Source of the DNA: Gallionellaceae bacterium
Lineage (GTDB): Bacteria; Pseudomonadota; Gammaproteobacteria; Burkholderiales; Gallionellaceae
Length of the DNA: 64,000 nt
Reading direction: 5' to 3'
Assembly (NCBI GenBank): GCA_030823955.1
Contig: JAVBYO010000014.1
Coordinates: 1-64,000, forward strand
Shown: positions 8,076 through 17,861 of the stretch, piece by piece
How the letters are laid out: each line of letters starts with the position of its first letter
Position numbering within the stretch: the stretch's first letter is position 1
Notes under the pieces: generated by a model
The model's input: the letters and a program-made list of their open reading frames with translations, nothing else
Told to the model about the DNA's origin: nothing
Database searches by the model: none
Program-made: the position numbers and the translations under genes

Positions 8076-9632
8076 ATGAACAAAGAAGAAGAATTAAGGG
8101 CTATCAGCAAACTGGTATTCGAGCTGACCATCACCAGCAGCCTGACGTCGGATCTGGATGTGCTGCTGGAGCGATTATTTTCGATTTTGCGGGATTATCA
8201 CGATCTTCCGCTGGAGCCACGCGGTGCGGTGGTGTTGCTGAATCCGCGCGGACGTTATTTCCAGGTCGCGCAATTTGGTATGGAGCCGGCCTGGAAGTCC
8301 AAGCAGCGCTGGGATTTCCAGGCGCTGGTGCCAACCGGGGATTCCGTAACCAGCCGGGTGGAGACTGTCTCCGTCAAGAGCGAGACCGGGCAAGAAGAAT
8401 CACAGCAGCGGCTATTTCTTCTCCCCCTGTCTATCGACGGCAAGGGGATCGGCTATACAGTACTGTTCGTGCCCTTGGCCTATCAGCCGACGGTCATACA
8501 TTTCGACTTCATGAACGATCTGGCGCGCGCGCTTTCCGGCTTGGTGAATCGGGCATTGACCAGCGAAACGTTGCGTATCCGCGAGCTTGAGCTGGAAGAG
8601 GCGCGTGCGGATGCGATACGCAGCCTGGGAGTGGCATCGGAATATCGTGACAACGAAACGGGTTGGCACATCATGCGCATGACCAACTATGCCCAGGCGA
8701 TCGCAAAGGCGCTGGGCCTGTCTTCGGAGCTGCGCGACCTGCTCTACATCGCGGCTCCCATGCATGATGTCGGCAAGATCGGCATCGCCGATGCGGTATT
8801 ACTCAAGCCTGGTAAATTGACCAGCGATGAATATGATGTCATGAAGACGCATACCAAGATCGGCGTCACTATCCTGACCGGCAACGATACATTGATTGCG
8901 GCTGCGCGTGACATCGCCGGGTCACACCACGAGCGCTGGGATGGAACGGGATATCCGCAGGGTTTGGCCGGAGAACAGATTCCGATACTGGCACGGATCT
9001 GCTCCGTCGCCGATGTATTCGATGCGCTCACCTCGACGCGTCCCTATAAACAGGCATGGTCGATGGAAGAGGCGAGAGTCTGGATCATTTCGGAATCCGG
9101 CAAATATTTCGACCCGGCCATCGTGGAAGCCTTCAAGAGCGCGATGCCAGAAATATTGCGAGTACGTGAGTTATACCGCGACGACATCATCGATCCCAAG
9201 CAGGTACTGACGCTGCCCCCGCTCAAGCCGCGCGAGAACGCATGGATACCGTGGGACGAAAGTCTCAGTGTCGGCATAGACATCATTGATGAGCACCATC
9301 GTTACCTGTTCGATCTGATCAACGACCTGTTCGAAGTCGTCACCAACAAACAGGGTGCGCGCGAAGTCGCGCGCGTCATCAAAGCGCTGGATGCTTATGC
9401 CAAAGTCCATTTTCGGGCTGAGGAGCAGATGATGGCACACTATGCGTTCGCGGGTGTCGAGCAGCAGGAACAGCAACACCATGCTTTCGAAGCAAAGATC
9501 AGGGAGTTCTACGAAGAGTTGCATGCCAATCCGCTGGTTGCCCAGTTCGATGTGTTGGCGTATCTGCGTGACTGGCTGGTGAAGCACATCCAGGTGGAGG
9601 ATGCCAAGCTGCGAGTGTTGGTCGAAGCCTGA
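8076..9632 (+). CDS. GAF - HD-GYP - hemerythrin fusion, putative oxygen-responsive c-di-GMP phosphodiesterase
   Basis: The 518-residue protein has three parts: a GAF-like sensor (about 15-180), an HD-GYP phosphodiesterase (about 195-380; HDVGKIG near residue 230 and HHERWDGTGYP) and a C-terminal bacteriohemerythrin (about 390-515; IDEHHRYLF, HFRAEEQMM, QQQHHAFE, HIQVED) that keeps the histidine/acidic diiron ligand pattern. HD-GYP domains hydrolyse cyclic di-GMP, and hemerythrins bind O2 at a diiron site. The fusion suggests that oxygen or redox state sets c-di-GMP level and so motility or attachment; that is inference. There is no membrane segment. ACGGAG precedes the ATG. It ends five bases from fliR on the other strand. 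Confidence 0.9.
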   Translation: MNKEEELRAISKLVFELTITSSLTSDLDVLLERLFSILRDYHDLPLEPRGAVVLLNPRGRYFQVAQFGMEPAWKSKQRWDFQALVPTGDSVTSRVETVSVKSETGQEESQQRLFLLPLSIDGKGIGYTVLFVPLAYQPTVIHFDFMNDLARALSGLVNRALTSETLRIRELELEEARADAIRSLGVASEYRDNETGWHIMRMTNYAQAIAKALGLSSELRDLLYIAAPMHDVGKIGIADAVLLKPGKLTSDEYDVMKTHTKIGVTILTGNDTLIAAARDIAGSHHERWDGTGYPQGLAGEQIPILARICSVADVFDALTSTRPYKQAWSMEEARVWIISESGKYFDPAIVEAFKSAMPEILRVRELYRDDIIDPKQVLTLPPLKPRENAWIPWDESLSVGIDIIDEHHRYLFDLINDLFEVVTNKQGAREVARVIKALDAYAKVHFRAEEQMMAHYAFAGVEQQEQQHHAFEAKIREFYEELHANPLVAQFDVLAYLRDWLVKHIQVEDAKLRVLVEA

Positions 9633-9637
9633 GTCGG

Positions 9638-10426
9638 TTAGCGTTTCGCCATCTGCAGTGCGATACGCTGCATCATATCCAGTCCCTCGTTCACAACATG
9701 CTCCAGCATCGGGGCAAGGTAGGGCAAAGATAGCGCCAGCGTGGAGAGACCGACCGCCAGTGTGATCGGAAAGCCGACCGCGAAGATGTTGAGCTGCGGC
9801 GCACTGCGCGTCAGGATACCCAGCGCAAGATTGGTGATCATCAACGCGCCGATCAGAGGCATGGCAAGTTGCAGGGCGTGCGAAAAGATCGTGCTTCCCC
9901 AGTCGACCAGCGTACGGAATGCCGCCGCCGAAGGCAGTGACGAACTGATCGGAAAAGCCTGGAAGCTGTCTGCCAATGCCGCCAGCATATAGAGGTGTCC
10001 GTTCATCGCCAGAAAAGCGAGCGTGGCGATGACGCCGAGGAATTGCGCGATGACCGGCGAATAAGAAGCGTTCACCGGGTCATAGAAGCTGGCAAAACCC
10101 AGACCCATCTGCATACCGGCAAGATCGCCCGCCATTTCCACTGCGGTGAAGATCAGCCGCATCGCAAAACCCATCGCCAATCCGGCCAATATCTGTTGTA
10201 TCAGGATCAGCAGTCCTTGTGCCGTGGCCGGGTCGATGCCGCTGGGGACATCGATGTTCGGCGCGATGATGAAGGTGAGTAACATCCCCAGAGAGATCTT
10301 GATGCGTATCGGGATCTGTTTGTTGCCGAGAACGGGGGCGCTGGCGATCAGCGCCATGATGCGCGCCAACGGGAAAACAAAGGCGGCCATCCAAGCTGTG
10401 AGTTGCGCGCTGGTGACGCTAATCAT
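9638..10426 (-). CDS. fliR: Flagellar export apparatus protein FliR
   Basis: A 262-residue polytopic membrane protein with the family N-terminus (FVFPLARIMALIASAPVLGNKQIPIRIK) and the conserved GLGFASFYDPVNASYSPVIAQFLG stretch. FliR forms the export gate of the flagellar type III secretion system with FliP and FliQ. It is the last gene of the minus-strand fli cluster, 52 bases after fliQ. Confidence 0.95.
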   Translation of the reverse strand: MISVTSAQLTAWMAAFVFPLARIMALIASAPVLGNKQIPIRIKISLGMLLTFIIAPNIDVPSGIDPATAQGLLILIQQILAGLAMGFAMRLIFTAVEMAGDLAGMQMGLGFASFYDPVNASYSPVIAQFLGVIATLAFLAMNGHLYMLAALADSFQAFPISSSLPSAAAFRTLVDWGSTIFSHALQLAMPLIGALMITNLALGILTRSAPQLNIFAVGFPITLAVGLSTLALSLPYLAPMLEHVVNEGLDMMQRIALQMAKR

Positions 10427-10478
10427 GACTGCACGGAGCGCAGAGAAGTCGTTGTAGACATGGTTGCCTGTACGGAGG

Positions 10479-10748
10479 TCAGCCGACCATCCACGGGATA
10501 CTGCTGAACAGGCGCTGCATGTAATCCAGCAACAGACCCATCATCCAGGGACCGGCAATGATCAGTACGACGAACATACCCAGCAGCTTGGGAATGAACG
10601 ACAGGGTCATTTCGTTGATCTGGGTCGCAGCCTGAAAGATGCTGACGATCAGGCCGATGACGAGCGCTGTCAGCAGCAGTGGTGCCGAAACCAGCAGGGT
10701 GAGTTCCAGCGCCTGCCTTCCTATGGTCATTACGGTTTCTGGGGTCAT
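10479..10748 (-). CDS. fliQ: Flagellar export apparatus protein FliQ
   Basis: An 89-residue protein with two membrane helices; MTPETVMTIGRQALELTLLVSAPLL and QINEMTLSFIPKLLG are standard FliQ sequence. It packs around FliP in the export gate. It lies 10 bases downstream of fliP. Confidence 0.95.
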   Translation of the reverse strand: MTPETVMTIGRQALELTLLVSAPLLLTALVIGLIVSIFQAATQINEMTLSFIPKLLGMFVVLIIAGPWMMGLLLDYMQRLFSSIPWMVG

Positions 10749-10758
10749 GGTTCAGCCG

Positions 10759-11502
10759 TCAGGTATAAAAGCTCTGCACCAGCGAGCCGATGAGCAGGTT
10801 CCAGCCGTCGGCCAGCACGAATAACATGATCTTGAACGGTAGCGAAATGACCGAAGGCGACACCATCATCATACCCATGGACATCAGCACGCTGGCGACC
10901 ACCATATCGATGATCAGGAACGGGATAAAGACCACGAAACCGATCTGGAACGCGGTCTTCAGTTCGCTGGTGACGTAAGCCGGAACCAGTATCTTCATCG
11001 GTACCTCCTCGGCGCTTTGCAGCGGCTCGCTATTGGAGATACGCACGAACAAAGCGAGATCGGTCTCCCGCGTCTGTTTCAGCATGAACGTCTTGAGCGG
11101 GGCACTGCCGCGGTCGATAGCCTGTTGCAGTGACATCTTGTTCTCACTGTAGGGCAGGTAGGCATCGGTATAGATCTTGTCGAGTACCGGGGACATGACG
11201 AAAAAGGTAAGGAACAGAGCCAGGCCGATGAGGACTTGATTGGGCGGCGAAGAAGGAGTGCCGATCGCAGATCGCAGCAGGGATAACACGATGATGATGC
11301 GGGTGAACGATGTCATCAGCAACAGCACCGCAGGCAAAAAAGACAGCGAGGTGAGCAGGATGAGCGTCTGCAGGCTCAGCGAATAAGTCTGTCCACCGCC
11401 GCCGGTCGGGGTGCTGGTGAAAGCGGGTAATCCGGCGTCGGCAGCGTGTGCAAAAGGCACCAGAGCCAGCAGCACCGCCGCCAGCAACAATCTAAGCCGC
11501 AT
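10759..11502 (-). CDS. fliP: Flagellar export apparatus protein FliP
   Basis: A 247-residue protein with a cleavable signal peptide ([20 protein letters not shown]) and four membrane segments. [39 protein letters not shown] and the C-terminal [25 protein letters not shown] are the conserved family blocks. FliP pentamers form the core of the export gate. The start overlaps the end of fliO by 11 bases. Confidence 0.96.
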   Translation of the reverse strand: MRLRLLLAAVLLALVPFAHAADAGLPAFTSTPTGGGGQTYSLSLQTLILLTSLSFLPAVLLLMTSFTRIIIVLSLLRSAIGTPSSPPNQVLIGLALFLTFFVMSPVLDKIYTDAYLPYSENKMSLQQAIDRGSAPLKTFMLKQTRETDLALFVRISNSEPLQSAEEVPMKILVPAYVTSELKTAFQIGFVVFIPFLIIDMVVASVLMSMGMMMVSPSVISLPFKIMLFVLADGWNLLIGSLVQSFYT

Positions 11503-11938
11503 TGCGTTTCTCCATCACCACCTTCAGCCAATTCTTGAACTTGTTGTCCGCGTCCGGGGTGGTAGCATCGGTGACAGGCAGAACGTTCTTGGGCATCGTG
11601 TGCAAAGCGGTTACTTGCCCGGGCGCGACGCCGACCACCAGCCAGGTATCGTTCACTTCGACCAGTACGATACGTTCGCGCTGCCCCACGGCTACGCCGC
11701 TGACCACTTTGAGCGCGCTGCCCGCGCTGTTTTGGGGAAGGTTGATGCGCTTCAGCAGCCAGGCGACCAGCACGATGGCCGCCAGCACCAGCAGCAGGCT
11801 CAGGATGACCTGCATCACGCTGCCGGAGGAGACTGCGGAGGCGGGCGGCGGCGTGAACGCCGGACGGACCGGATCAGCCGCGTAAGTCAGAGATGTACAA
11901 CATAATGCAGAAAAGAAAACGGATAGTCGTGTGAACAT
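11492..11938 (-). CDS. fliO: Flagellar biosynthesis protein FliO
   Basis: A 148-residue protein with a signal peptide (cleaved near TYAAD), a single membrane helix ([24 protein letters not shown], about 41-65) and a cytoplasmic domain with [14 protein letters not shown], the conserved FliO signature. It helps assemble the FliP-FliR complex. Position between fliN and fliP is standard. The family is poorly conserved, but context makes the call firm. Confidence 0.9.
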   Translation of the reverse strand: MFTRLSVFFSALCCTSLTYAADPVRPAFTPPPASAVSSGSVMQVILSLLLVLAAIVLVAWLLKRINLPQNSAGSALKVVSGVAVGQRERIVLVEVNDTWLVVGVAPGQVTALHTMPKNVLPVTDATTPDADNKFKNWLKVVMEKRNAA

Positions 11939-11942
11939 AAAG

Positions 11943-12383
11943 TTAGCGGTTGATACGGCGCAAGCGTTCGGATGGCGTGATGATATCGGTCAGGCGTATG
12001 CCCAGTTTATCATTCACCACGACCACCTCGCCCTGGGCGATCAAAAAGCCGTTGATCAGCACATCCAGCGGCTCACCTGCCATACCGGCGAGTTCGACCA
12101 CCGAGCCTTGTGCCAGTTGCAACAGATTCTTGATCGGCATCTTGGTACGCCCCAACTCTACCGTGAGTTGTACGGGGATGTCCAGAATCATATCCAGATC
12201 ATTGTGCGCGGTCGCGCCGCCGGCACCGCCGAACTGTTCGAACACATGGGGCTCAACTTTGGGAGCCGCCGCCTGTTCCGACATCGCAGCGCCCCAGTCG
12301 TCGGCTGCGGGTGGAGTGGTAGCTTGTTCAGCCATCGCAGCGCCCCAGTCGTCGGCGCTAATTTCTGTGGTTTCGTCAGCCAT
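11943..12383 (-). CDS. fliN: Flagellar motor switch protein FliN
   Basis: The C-terminal 80 residues (ILDIPVQLTVELGRTKMPIKNLLQLAQGSVVELAG, then PLDVLINGFLIAQGEVVVVNDKLGIRLTDI) are the conserved SpoA-type domain that forms the bottom of the C-ring. The N-terminal 40 residues are unusual: DDWGAAMxEQ occurs twice, and both the protein and its DNA show a tandem duplication. The start overlaps fliM by eight bases. Confidence 0.95.
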   Translation of the reverse strand: MADETTEISADDWGAAMAEQATTPPAADDWGAAMSEQAAAPKVEPHVFEQFGGAGGATAHNDLDMILDIPVQLTVELGRTKMPIKNLLQLAQGSVVELAGMAGEPLDVLINGFLIAQGEVVVVNDKLGIRLTDIITPSERLRRINR

Positions 12384-13380
12384 TTCTTCCTCCGTTTGAT
12401 TGTTCGCTGTTGTCGGCAGCCACCATTTTGACTACTTTGAGTGCGTATTGATTGTTGAAGACCCCGTATTTGCATTCCATCACCGGCACACCGCTGACAT
12501 GGGCAACCACATTCTCGGGTACATCCATCGGCATGAAATCGCCCACTTTCATCTTCAATACCTGATCTACGGTGGTCTTGCTCTTCCCCAGCACTGCGGT
12601 GAGCTCGATCTCGGCGGCCTGGATCTGTTTCGACAGCATATGCAGCCAGCGCTTGTCGGCGACGACATGATCGCCTTGCATCGTGCTGTAGAGTAGCTCG
12701 CGCAGGGGTTCGATCATCGAATAGGGTTTGCAGATATGGATCGATCCGCCCACGCCGTTGAACTCGACCTCGAAGGTGGTGATCACCACCACCTCGTTGG
12801 GCGTGGCGATATTGGCGAACTGCGGGTTCACCTCGGAACGCACGAATTCGAACTCGAGCTTGTGGACAGCTTCCCATGCCTTGCCGTAAGTCTCGAACAC
12901 CACCCCCAGCATCTGCTGGATGATGCGATGTTCTGTCTGGGTGAATTCGCGGCCTTCCACGCGGGTATGGAAACGGCCATCTCCGCCGAACAGGCTGTCC
13001 ACCACCAGGAACACCAGATTGGGGTCGAAGATGAACAGCGAATTGCCGCGCAGCGGTTTGATCTGAACCAGGTTCAGATTGGCCGGTACCGGCAGATTGC
13101 GGATGAACTCGGAGAATTTCAGTACCCGTACCGGACCGACAGATACTTCTGCACTGCGGTGTATGAAGTTATACAGCCCGATACGCAACAAGCGCGCAAA
13201 ACGCTCGTTGATGATCTCCATCGTCGGCATACGCCCGCGCACGATGCGCTCCTGCGTCGCCATATTGTACGGGCGCACACCGTCTGCGGGGCCGGCATCC
13301 TGAGCGGTGTCCTCGGTTTCACCCGTGACTCCCCGCAGTAGCGAGTCGACTTCGTCTTGGGAGAGGAATTCTTGGCTCAT
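12376..13380 (-). CDS. fliM: Flagellar motor switch protein FliM
   Basis: A 334-residue C-ring protein. The N-terminal EFLSQDEVDSLLRGV is the CheY-P binding peptide, the middle domain has GGDGRFHTRVEGREFTQTE, and the C-terminal SpoA-like domain binds FliN. It sets rotation direction in response to phosphorylated CheY. It lies seven bases after fliL. Confidence 0.96.
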   Translation of the reverse strand: MSQEFLSQDEVDSLLRGVTGETEDTAQDAGPADGVRPYNMATQERIVRGRMPTMEIINERFARLLRIGLYNFIHRSAEVSVGPVRVLKFSEFIRNLPVPANLNLVQIKPLRGNSLFIFDPNLVFLVVDSLFGGDGRFHTRVEGREFTQTEHRIIQQMLGVVFETYGKAWEAVHKLEFEFVRSEVNPQFANIATPNEVVVITTFEVEFNGVGGSIHICKPYSMIEPLRELLYSTMQGDHVVADKRWLHMLSKQIQAAEIELTAVLGKSKTTVDQVLKMKVGDFMPMDVPENVVAHVSGVPVMECKYGVFNNQYALKVVKMVAADNSEQSNGGRNG

Positions 13381-13387
13381 GGCATCA

Positions 13388-14059
13388 TCACTGGATAATG
13401 AACGAGGTGAACAACACGTCCACCACTCCCTTCATTTCCGGCATGGCCGGAGCTGCGGGTACGGGTGCGGAAGGAATAGCAGGAGCCTCGGCCGCGCCTT
13501 CTGCCGGAGCTTCTTCACCTTCTGCCGGAGCAGGTGCTGTCGCCACCTCGGCTACGAGGTCCGGTGTGGCCACGGGTGCCGAAGCGGGTGCATGGGCTGC
13601 GGGCGCGTTGTGGATACCCAGAACATGGTTGGTCTCAGCCATGATCTCTGCCGCCAGCGCCTTCTTTCCTTCTGCCGATGCCAGTTCGGAGGCGCGCTTG
13701 CTCGACAACAACAGGTTCAATTTGCTGCGAATCTCGGGCAGCACAGCTTTGATCTTCTCCACCAGCTCCAGCTCGAAAACCTTGAGCGAGAGAGTGATTT
13801 GCAGGTATTGGTCACCTTCGTCCTCGCGTTGCAAATTGACAGTGAAAGCATCCAGTGCGATGAAAGTGGGAGTCTGGGACACTTCCACTTTGGGCGCTTC
13901 GCTATGGGAAGCATCGTTGCCTTTCATGAAATACCAGCCCGCAGCGCCGGCAACAAGCAGACCCACCACCCCGATGATGATGAGTTTCTTCTTGCTTTTG
14001 GGCGCGTCCGCAACGACTTCTTCTTTCTTTGCGGCGGCTGGTTTTGCTGGTTTGGCCAT
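13388..14059 (-). CDS. fliL: Flagellar basal-body protein FliL with an Ala/Pro-rich insert
   Basis: A 223-residue protein with one membrane helix (KKLIIIGVVGLLVAGAAGWYFM, about 24-45) and a periplasmic domain (FIALDAFTVNLQ, YLQITLSLKV, LPEIRSKLNLLLSSK). FliL interacts with the stator. The usual protein is about 160-180 residues; here roughly 60 Ala/Pro/Glu-rich residues lie between the conserved helix (ALAAEIMAETNHVL) and the terminal VVDVLFTSFIIQ, which looks like a low-complexity insertion. Confidence 0.93.
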   Translation of the reverse strand: MAKPAKPAAAKKEEVVADAPKSKKKLIIIGVVGLLVAGAAGWYFMKGNDASHSEAPKVEVSQTPTFIALDAFTVNLQREDEGDQYLQITLSLKVFELELVEKIKAVLPEIRSKLNLLLSSKRASELASAEGKKALAAEIMAETNHVLGIHNAPAAHAPASAPVATPDLVAEVATAPAPAEGEEAPAEGAAEAPAIPSAPVPAAPAMPEMKGVVDVLFTSFIIQ

Positions 14060-14154
14060 GCTACTTTCCCTTCTTAGATGTGGGTGATTATCGAACTTAT
14101 CGCCTGGTCACCATCCGTGGAACAGACGAAGAAATCATCCCCAATTCCGCGTGT

Positions 14155-15354
14155 TCAGGCAAAGGTGTCAACTATACCGTTATGCCGGCTGATTGGGGAG
14201 ACGCGCATACTGGCGTTGCCTGTCGTGGCCGAGTCACTGATGCCATTGATGCCCTGGCGGGAATTGCCCGATCTGCCCTCACTGTCGTTCTGCCGGTTAC
14301 GCGGGGCCTGATCGTTGACGGTCGCATTGCCGAGCATGATGCCGCTGTCGGCCATCATTTCACGGAGCTTGGGCAATGCCTGCTCGATCGCTTCACGTAC
14401 CGCAGCGTGCGGGGAGGAGAACATGGCGGTCGCCTGGTCTCCGCTGACCTTGAGCACCACATCCATCGGCCCGAGTTGCGGCGGGTTCAGGTGTAACTCG
14501 GCACTTTGTTCTTTTTGTGTGGAGAGCCAAGTGATCTTCTGGTTGAACTCGTCGCCCCATTTCTCATTGGTCACCGGAGTATTGATAGTTACCAATGTTG
14601 GTGCCACGATGGCCGGGGCCAGCGTGGTGTTATTGGCTTGCATGGCGGCCAGAGCTGAGGCATTCGGTTGCGGTGCCGCAGCCAGAGCGATGGCTTTCTC
14701 ATCCGCAGCGGAATTTTTGTTTGTCTGTGTTGCGCTCATGGTAGCCATCATGCTGGCAAAGACGGCATCCTTCTTCGAGTCGGCAAGCGCCTCACGTCCG
14801 CTATTCGCAGCACCTTTGGCAGCAGCGGGGATTAGCGATTCGGTTCCCGCGCCGGTTTTTGTACCGACAGCGGCGGGAGCGGCTTTTGCTGTTCCGCGTT
14901 GTTCTGCCGCGTTATTTGCCGAAGACGATCCCGGCAGTCCGGGTCTGGCCGATGATCCCGATTGGCCGAGCAGCCCCGACAACTCCGCTGCCGCCTCATC
15001 CTGCCCCAACTGCTCGGACGATTCGGCTGCCGATACAGAGGTAGTCGCTTGAACCGTGGCAGCACCTTGCGGGAGCAGTGCGGCGAGCATGTCGCCGGGC
15101 AGATTGGCGGTTGTATCCGTTGGCGCCTTCGTATCTTCTGCCTTGAGCAACTCTTCTGCGGATTTTGCAGCGGTCTTTGCCGTGACTTTCTTCAATGCCG
15201 GAGCGGGTTCATCCGCCGGAGTGGTCTCGGAGACCTGGCGTGCCAACACATCACCGAAAGGCTTGCTTTGTGTAGAGGCCTCTTCGGCAGGGGCCGCTTG
15301 CGTCGGTTTTGCAGCAGTCTGGGGGGCACTGGCAGTGATGGGTAGGTTAGTCAT
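14155..15354 (-). CDS. fliK: Flagellar hook-length control protein FliK
   Basis: A 399-residue protein with a long Ala/Ser/Thr-rich, poorly conserved N-terminal ruler region and a conserved C-terminal domain (about 275-365: QSAELHLNPPQLGPMDVVLK, AMFSSPHAAVREAIEQALPKLREMM). It measures hook length and switches export specificity. The start overlaps the end of fliJ by eight bases. Calls inside the low-complexity half depend on context. Confidence 0.92.
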   Translation of the reverse strand: MTNLPITASAPQTAAKPTQAAPAEEASTQSKPFGDVLARQVSETTPADEPAPALKKVTAKTAAKSAEELLKAEDTKAPTDTTANLPGDMLAALLPQGAATVQATTSVSAAESSEQLGQDEAAAELSGLLGQSGSSARPGLPGSSSANNAAEQRGTAKAAPAAVGTKTGAGTESLIPAAAKGAANSGREALADSKKDAVFASMMATMSATQTNKNSAADEKAIALAAAPQPNASALAAMQANNTTLAPAIVAPTLVTINTPVTNEKWGDEFNQKITWLSTQKEQSAELHLNPPQLGPMDVVLKVSGDQATAMFSSPHAAVREAIEQALPKLREMMADSGIMLGNATVNDQAPRNRQNDSEGRSGNSRQGINGISDSATTGNASMRVSPISRHNGIVDTFA

Positions 15355-15847
15355 GGTTCGCTCCTAAAAGGGTTTGTTCCTGTTCGTCGTTGTTTTTCTC
15401 TATCGCCTGGTATGCGGCAAAACGTCCCGTATGTTCATCCTGCATCTTTTGCTCGATCTTGGCTTCCCGCTTCTTTTCGGTCTCGATATGGCGCTGTGCC
15501 AGTGTCTCGAACGATTGCATCTTGCGTTGCGCGTCTTTAAGTTCCACCCGTCCCGCATCGAGCGAAGAGACCGAGAAATCGACGGCGTTCTGCTGTTGTT
15601 CGATCGCTTTGTCCAGGCGATAGATAAAGTCCTGGAAGTTGCGCAGATCTGCCGGAGCCATGCCGTTTCTGGCTGCCTCCTGGAACTTTTCCTGATAGTC
15701 GCGGCGGAACTGTTGCAGCATAGTCAGCTTGGTTTCGGCAGACTGATGTTGCTGGTTCAACTTGCCAAGGGTCTTGATCGCGGCTTCGTTCTTTTGTTTC
15801 GCCAACTGCACCAGTGGTTGTAATGAGAAGGGTTTGGACATGGTCAA
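15347..15847 (-). CDS. fliJ: Flagellar export chaperone FliJ
   Basis: A 166-residue, highly charged, predicted coiled-coil protein ([29 protein letters not shown] onward), the expected shape of the FliJ stalk that links the FliI ATPase ring to the export gate. It overlaps fliI by four bases. Confidence 0.9.
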   Translation of the reverse strand: MTMSKPFSLQPLVQLAKQKNEAAIKTLGKLNQQHQSAETKLTMLQQFRRDYQEKFQEAARNGMAPADLRNFQDFIYRLDKAIEQQQNAVDFSVSSLDAGRVELKDAQRKMQSFETLAQRHIETEKKREAKIEQKMQDEHTGRFAAYQAIEKNNDEQEQTLLGANHD

Positions 15848-17244
15848 TTCCCTTGTTCAAATAATCCGGAGAACGCCGCCATACTGGTGTCGAAATGGTC
15901 GGCTTCGTACATGCCCTGCTTGAGGAAATGGGACTGGTGCGGATGCATCAGGATCGCCTCGTCCAGCAGGGGGTCGCTACCGTGCACATAGGCACCCACG
16001 CTGATCAAGTCATGGTTGCGCTGGTAATGCGCGTACAACTGCTTGAAGCGCTGTACTTTGAAAAAATGTGGCTGGTCGACCAGATTGTTCATGGCGCGGC
16101 TGATCGATGCCTCGATGTCGATGGCCGGGTAATGCCCCTGCTCGACCAGACGGCGCGAAAGCACGATATGCCCGTCCAGGATCGCACGCGCACTGTCCGC
16201 GATCGGATCCTGCTGATCGTCACCTTCCGTCAGCACGGTATAAAAGGCCGTGATAGAGCCGCCGCCCTCGGTGCCGTTACCGGCACGCTCCACCAGTTGC
16301 GGTAACTTGGCGAAGACCGAGGGAGGATAACCTTTCGTAGCGGGCGGTTCGCCGATGGCCAGCGCGATCTCGCGTTGTGCCATCGCATAACGGGTGAGCG
16401 AATCCATGATCAGCAACACGTTCTTGCCCTGGTCGCGGAAATATTCGGCGATGGTGGTGGCGTAAGCCGCGCCCTGCATACGCAGCAGCGGGCTGGTATC
16501 GGCAGGCGCTGCAACTACCACCGCACGTTTCAGACCTTCTTCGCCGAGGATGTCGGTGATGAACTCTTTCACTTCGCGGCCACGTTCGCCGATCAGACCA
16601 ACGACGATCACATCGGCAGTGGTGTAACGCGCCATCATGCCGAGCAACACACTCTTGCCCACGCCGGAACCGGCGAACAGGCCCATACGCTGTCCGCGTC
16701 CGACCGTGAGCAGCGCGTTGATGGCGCGCACGCCGACGTCCAGCGCTTCTTTGATAGGAGCGCGGTCGAGCGGGTTGATCGGGCGGCTCTGCAAAGTGGC
16801 GCTGGGGCCGTCCGGCAACGGGCCGAACTGGTCGAGCGGACGTCCGGCACCGTCCAATACGCGGCCCAGCAGCATCTCGCCGACCGGCAGATGGCGTGCC
16901 AAGTCCTCACTGTGGCGGAGTGTTTGAGCCGGTTGTCCGGGTGTCGGAGCGTTGCGCGTAGCCTCGAAGGGAATCACGCGGGCGCCGGGGACGAGACCCT
17001 GTACATCGTTTTCCGGCATCAGGAATAACTTCTCGCCGGAGAAACCGACCACCTCGGCCTCGATCTGGCTATTGGGTAGCTGGATGATGCAGGTGCTGCC
17101 GACGGCCATGCGCAGACCGACCGCTTCCATGACCAATCCGGTCGCCTTGGTCAGGCGCCCGCTGGTGAGCAAAGGCGGGCTTTGCCTGGCCGCATCGCGG
17201 TTGGCTTGTAATACGTTGTGCCAGCGTTGTTGGTGGCTGTTCAT
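15844..17244 (-). CDS. fliI: Flagellum-specific ATPase FliI
   Basis: An F1-beta-like ATPase that powers unfolding and delivery of export substrates. The Walker A motif is [11 protein letters not shown], with [12 protein letters not shown] and Walker-B-like [19 protein letters not shown]. The ATG at 17244 overlaps the fliH stop (ATGA) and is chosen over a TTG four codons upstream. Length about 466 residues is normal. Confidence 0.95.
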   Translation of the reverse strand: MNSHQQRWHNVLQANRDAARQSPPLLTSGRLTKATGLVMEAVGLRMAVGSTCIIQLPNSQIEAEVVGFSGEKLFLMPENDVQGLVPGARVIPFEATRNAPTPGQPAQTLRHSEDLARHLPVGEMLLGRVLDGAGRPLDQFGPLPDGPSATLQSRPINPLDRAPIKEALDVGVRAINALLTVGRGQRMGLFAGSGVGKSVLLGMMARYTTADVIVVGLIGERGREVKEFITDILGEEGLKRAVVVAAPADTSPLLRMQGAAYATTIAEYFRDQGKNVLLIMDSLTRYAMAQREIALAIGEPPATKGYPPSVFAKLPQLVERAGNGTEGGGSITAFYTVLTEGDDQQDPIADSARAILDGHIVLSRRLVEQGHYPAIDIEASISRAMNNLVDQPHFFKVQRFKQLYAHYQRNHDLISVGAYVHGSDPLLDEAILMHPHQSHFLKQGMYEADHFDTSMAAFSGLFEQGN

Positions 17245-17861
17245 TTCATCAACCAAGCAGAATCTTGGCCCAGGTTCGCGGTGATGCGTTTCCAGCGTGT
17301 CTCCAGCGTGGCGTCGATCTGACAGTGTGCCGTCTCGATGCGCGCGCCGCCGGGGGTGATCTGGTTATCTTCGAAGATCTTCCAGCCGGAATGGGCCAGT
17401 TGCTCGCCCATACGGGCACGCACGATCTCGGCATCGGCGGGATGCAGGACGATATGTGCACCGGGATTGAAATGCGGCAGACTGGCGATGGCCTCGCGGA
17501 TGATATCCAGCAACACTTCCGGTTGCACCTTCAATGTTTGATGCAGCATCTGTTGTGCCAGTTCCAGCGAGAGATCCAGCAGGCTCTGCGAGACTTGCTG
17601 GTCAACGTCCTGCTCCAGTGCGGCCAGCAGAGAGGCGAAACGCTGCGTCTCCGCAGTCGCCTTTTGCAGACCTTCCGCGTAGCCGGCCTGGAAACCTTCG
17701 GCATGGGCCTGTTGCTGGATGCTTTCCAGTTCCGAAGCGGTCGGCAGCTTGATGCCGTTGGGATTGCCGGAGACACGGATGCCGCTGCTTGTGTCGAACG
17801 ACGGCAACTCCCACCGCTCATAGGCGGTGAGTTGGTCTTTGGGGGTCAGGACATCAGACAT
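17241..17861 (-). CDS. fliH: Flagellar assembly protein FliH
   Basis: FliH holds FliI in check and docks it to FliN. The protein has an N-terminal region with YERWELPSF, a central helix rich in E/Q/A ([17 protein letters not shown]) and a C-terminal V/A-ATPase E-subunit-like domain. The ATG at 17861 ([11 protein letters not shown]) has GGAGGAG about ten bases upstream inside fliG; a GTG at 17882 is possible. It overlaps fliG by eight bases. Confidence 0.9.
   Translation of the reverse strand: MSDVLTPKDQLTAYERWELPSFDTSSGIRVSGNPNGIKLPTASELESIQQQAHAEGFQAGYAEGLQKATAETQRFASLLAALEQDVDQQVSQSLLDLSLELAQQMLHQTLKVQPEVLLDIIREAIASLPHFNPGAHIVLHPADAEIVRARMGEQLAHSGWKIFEDNQITPGGARIETAHCQIDATLETRWKRITANLGQDSAWLMK

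Noticed and set aside
14315-15367. Long plus-strand frames opposite fliK
   Set aside because: They are antisense to a well-supported gene and their composition follows its codon bias; no family motif.
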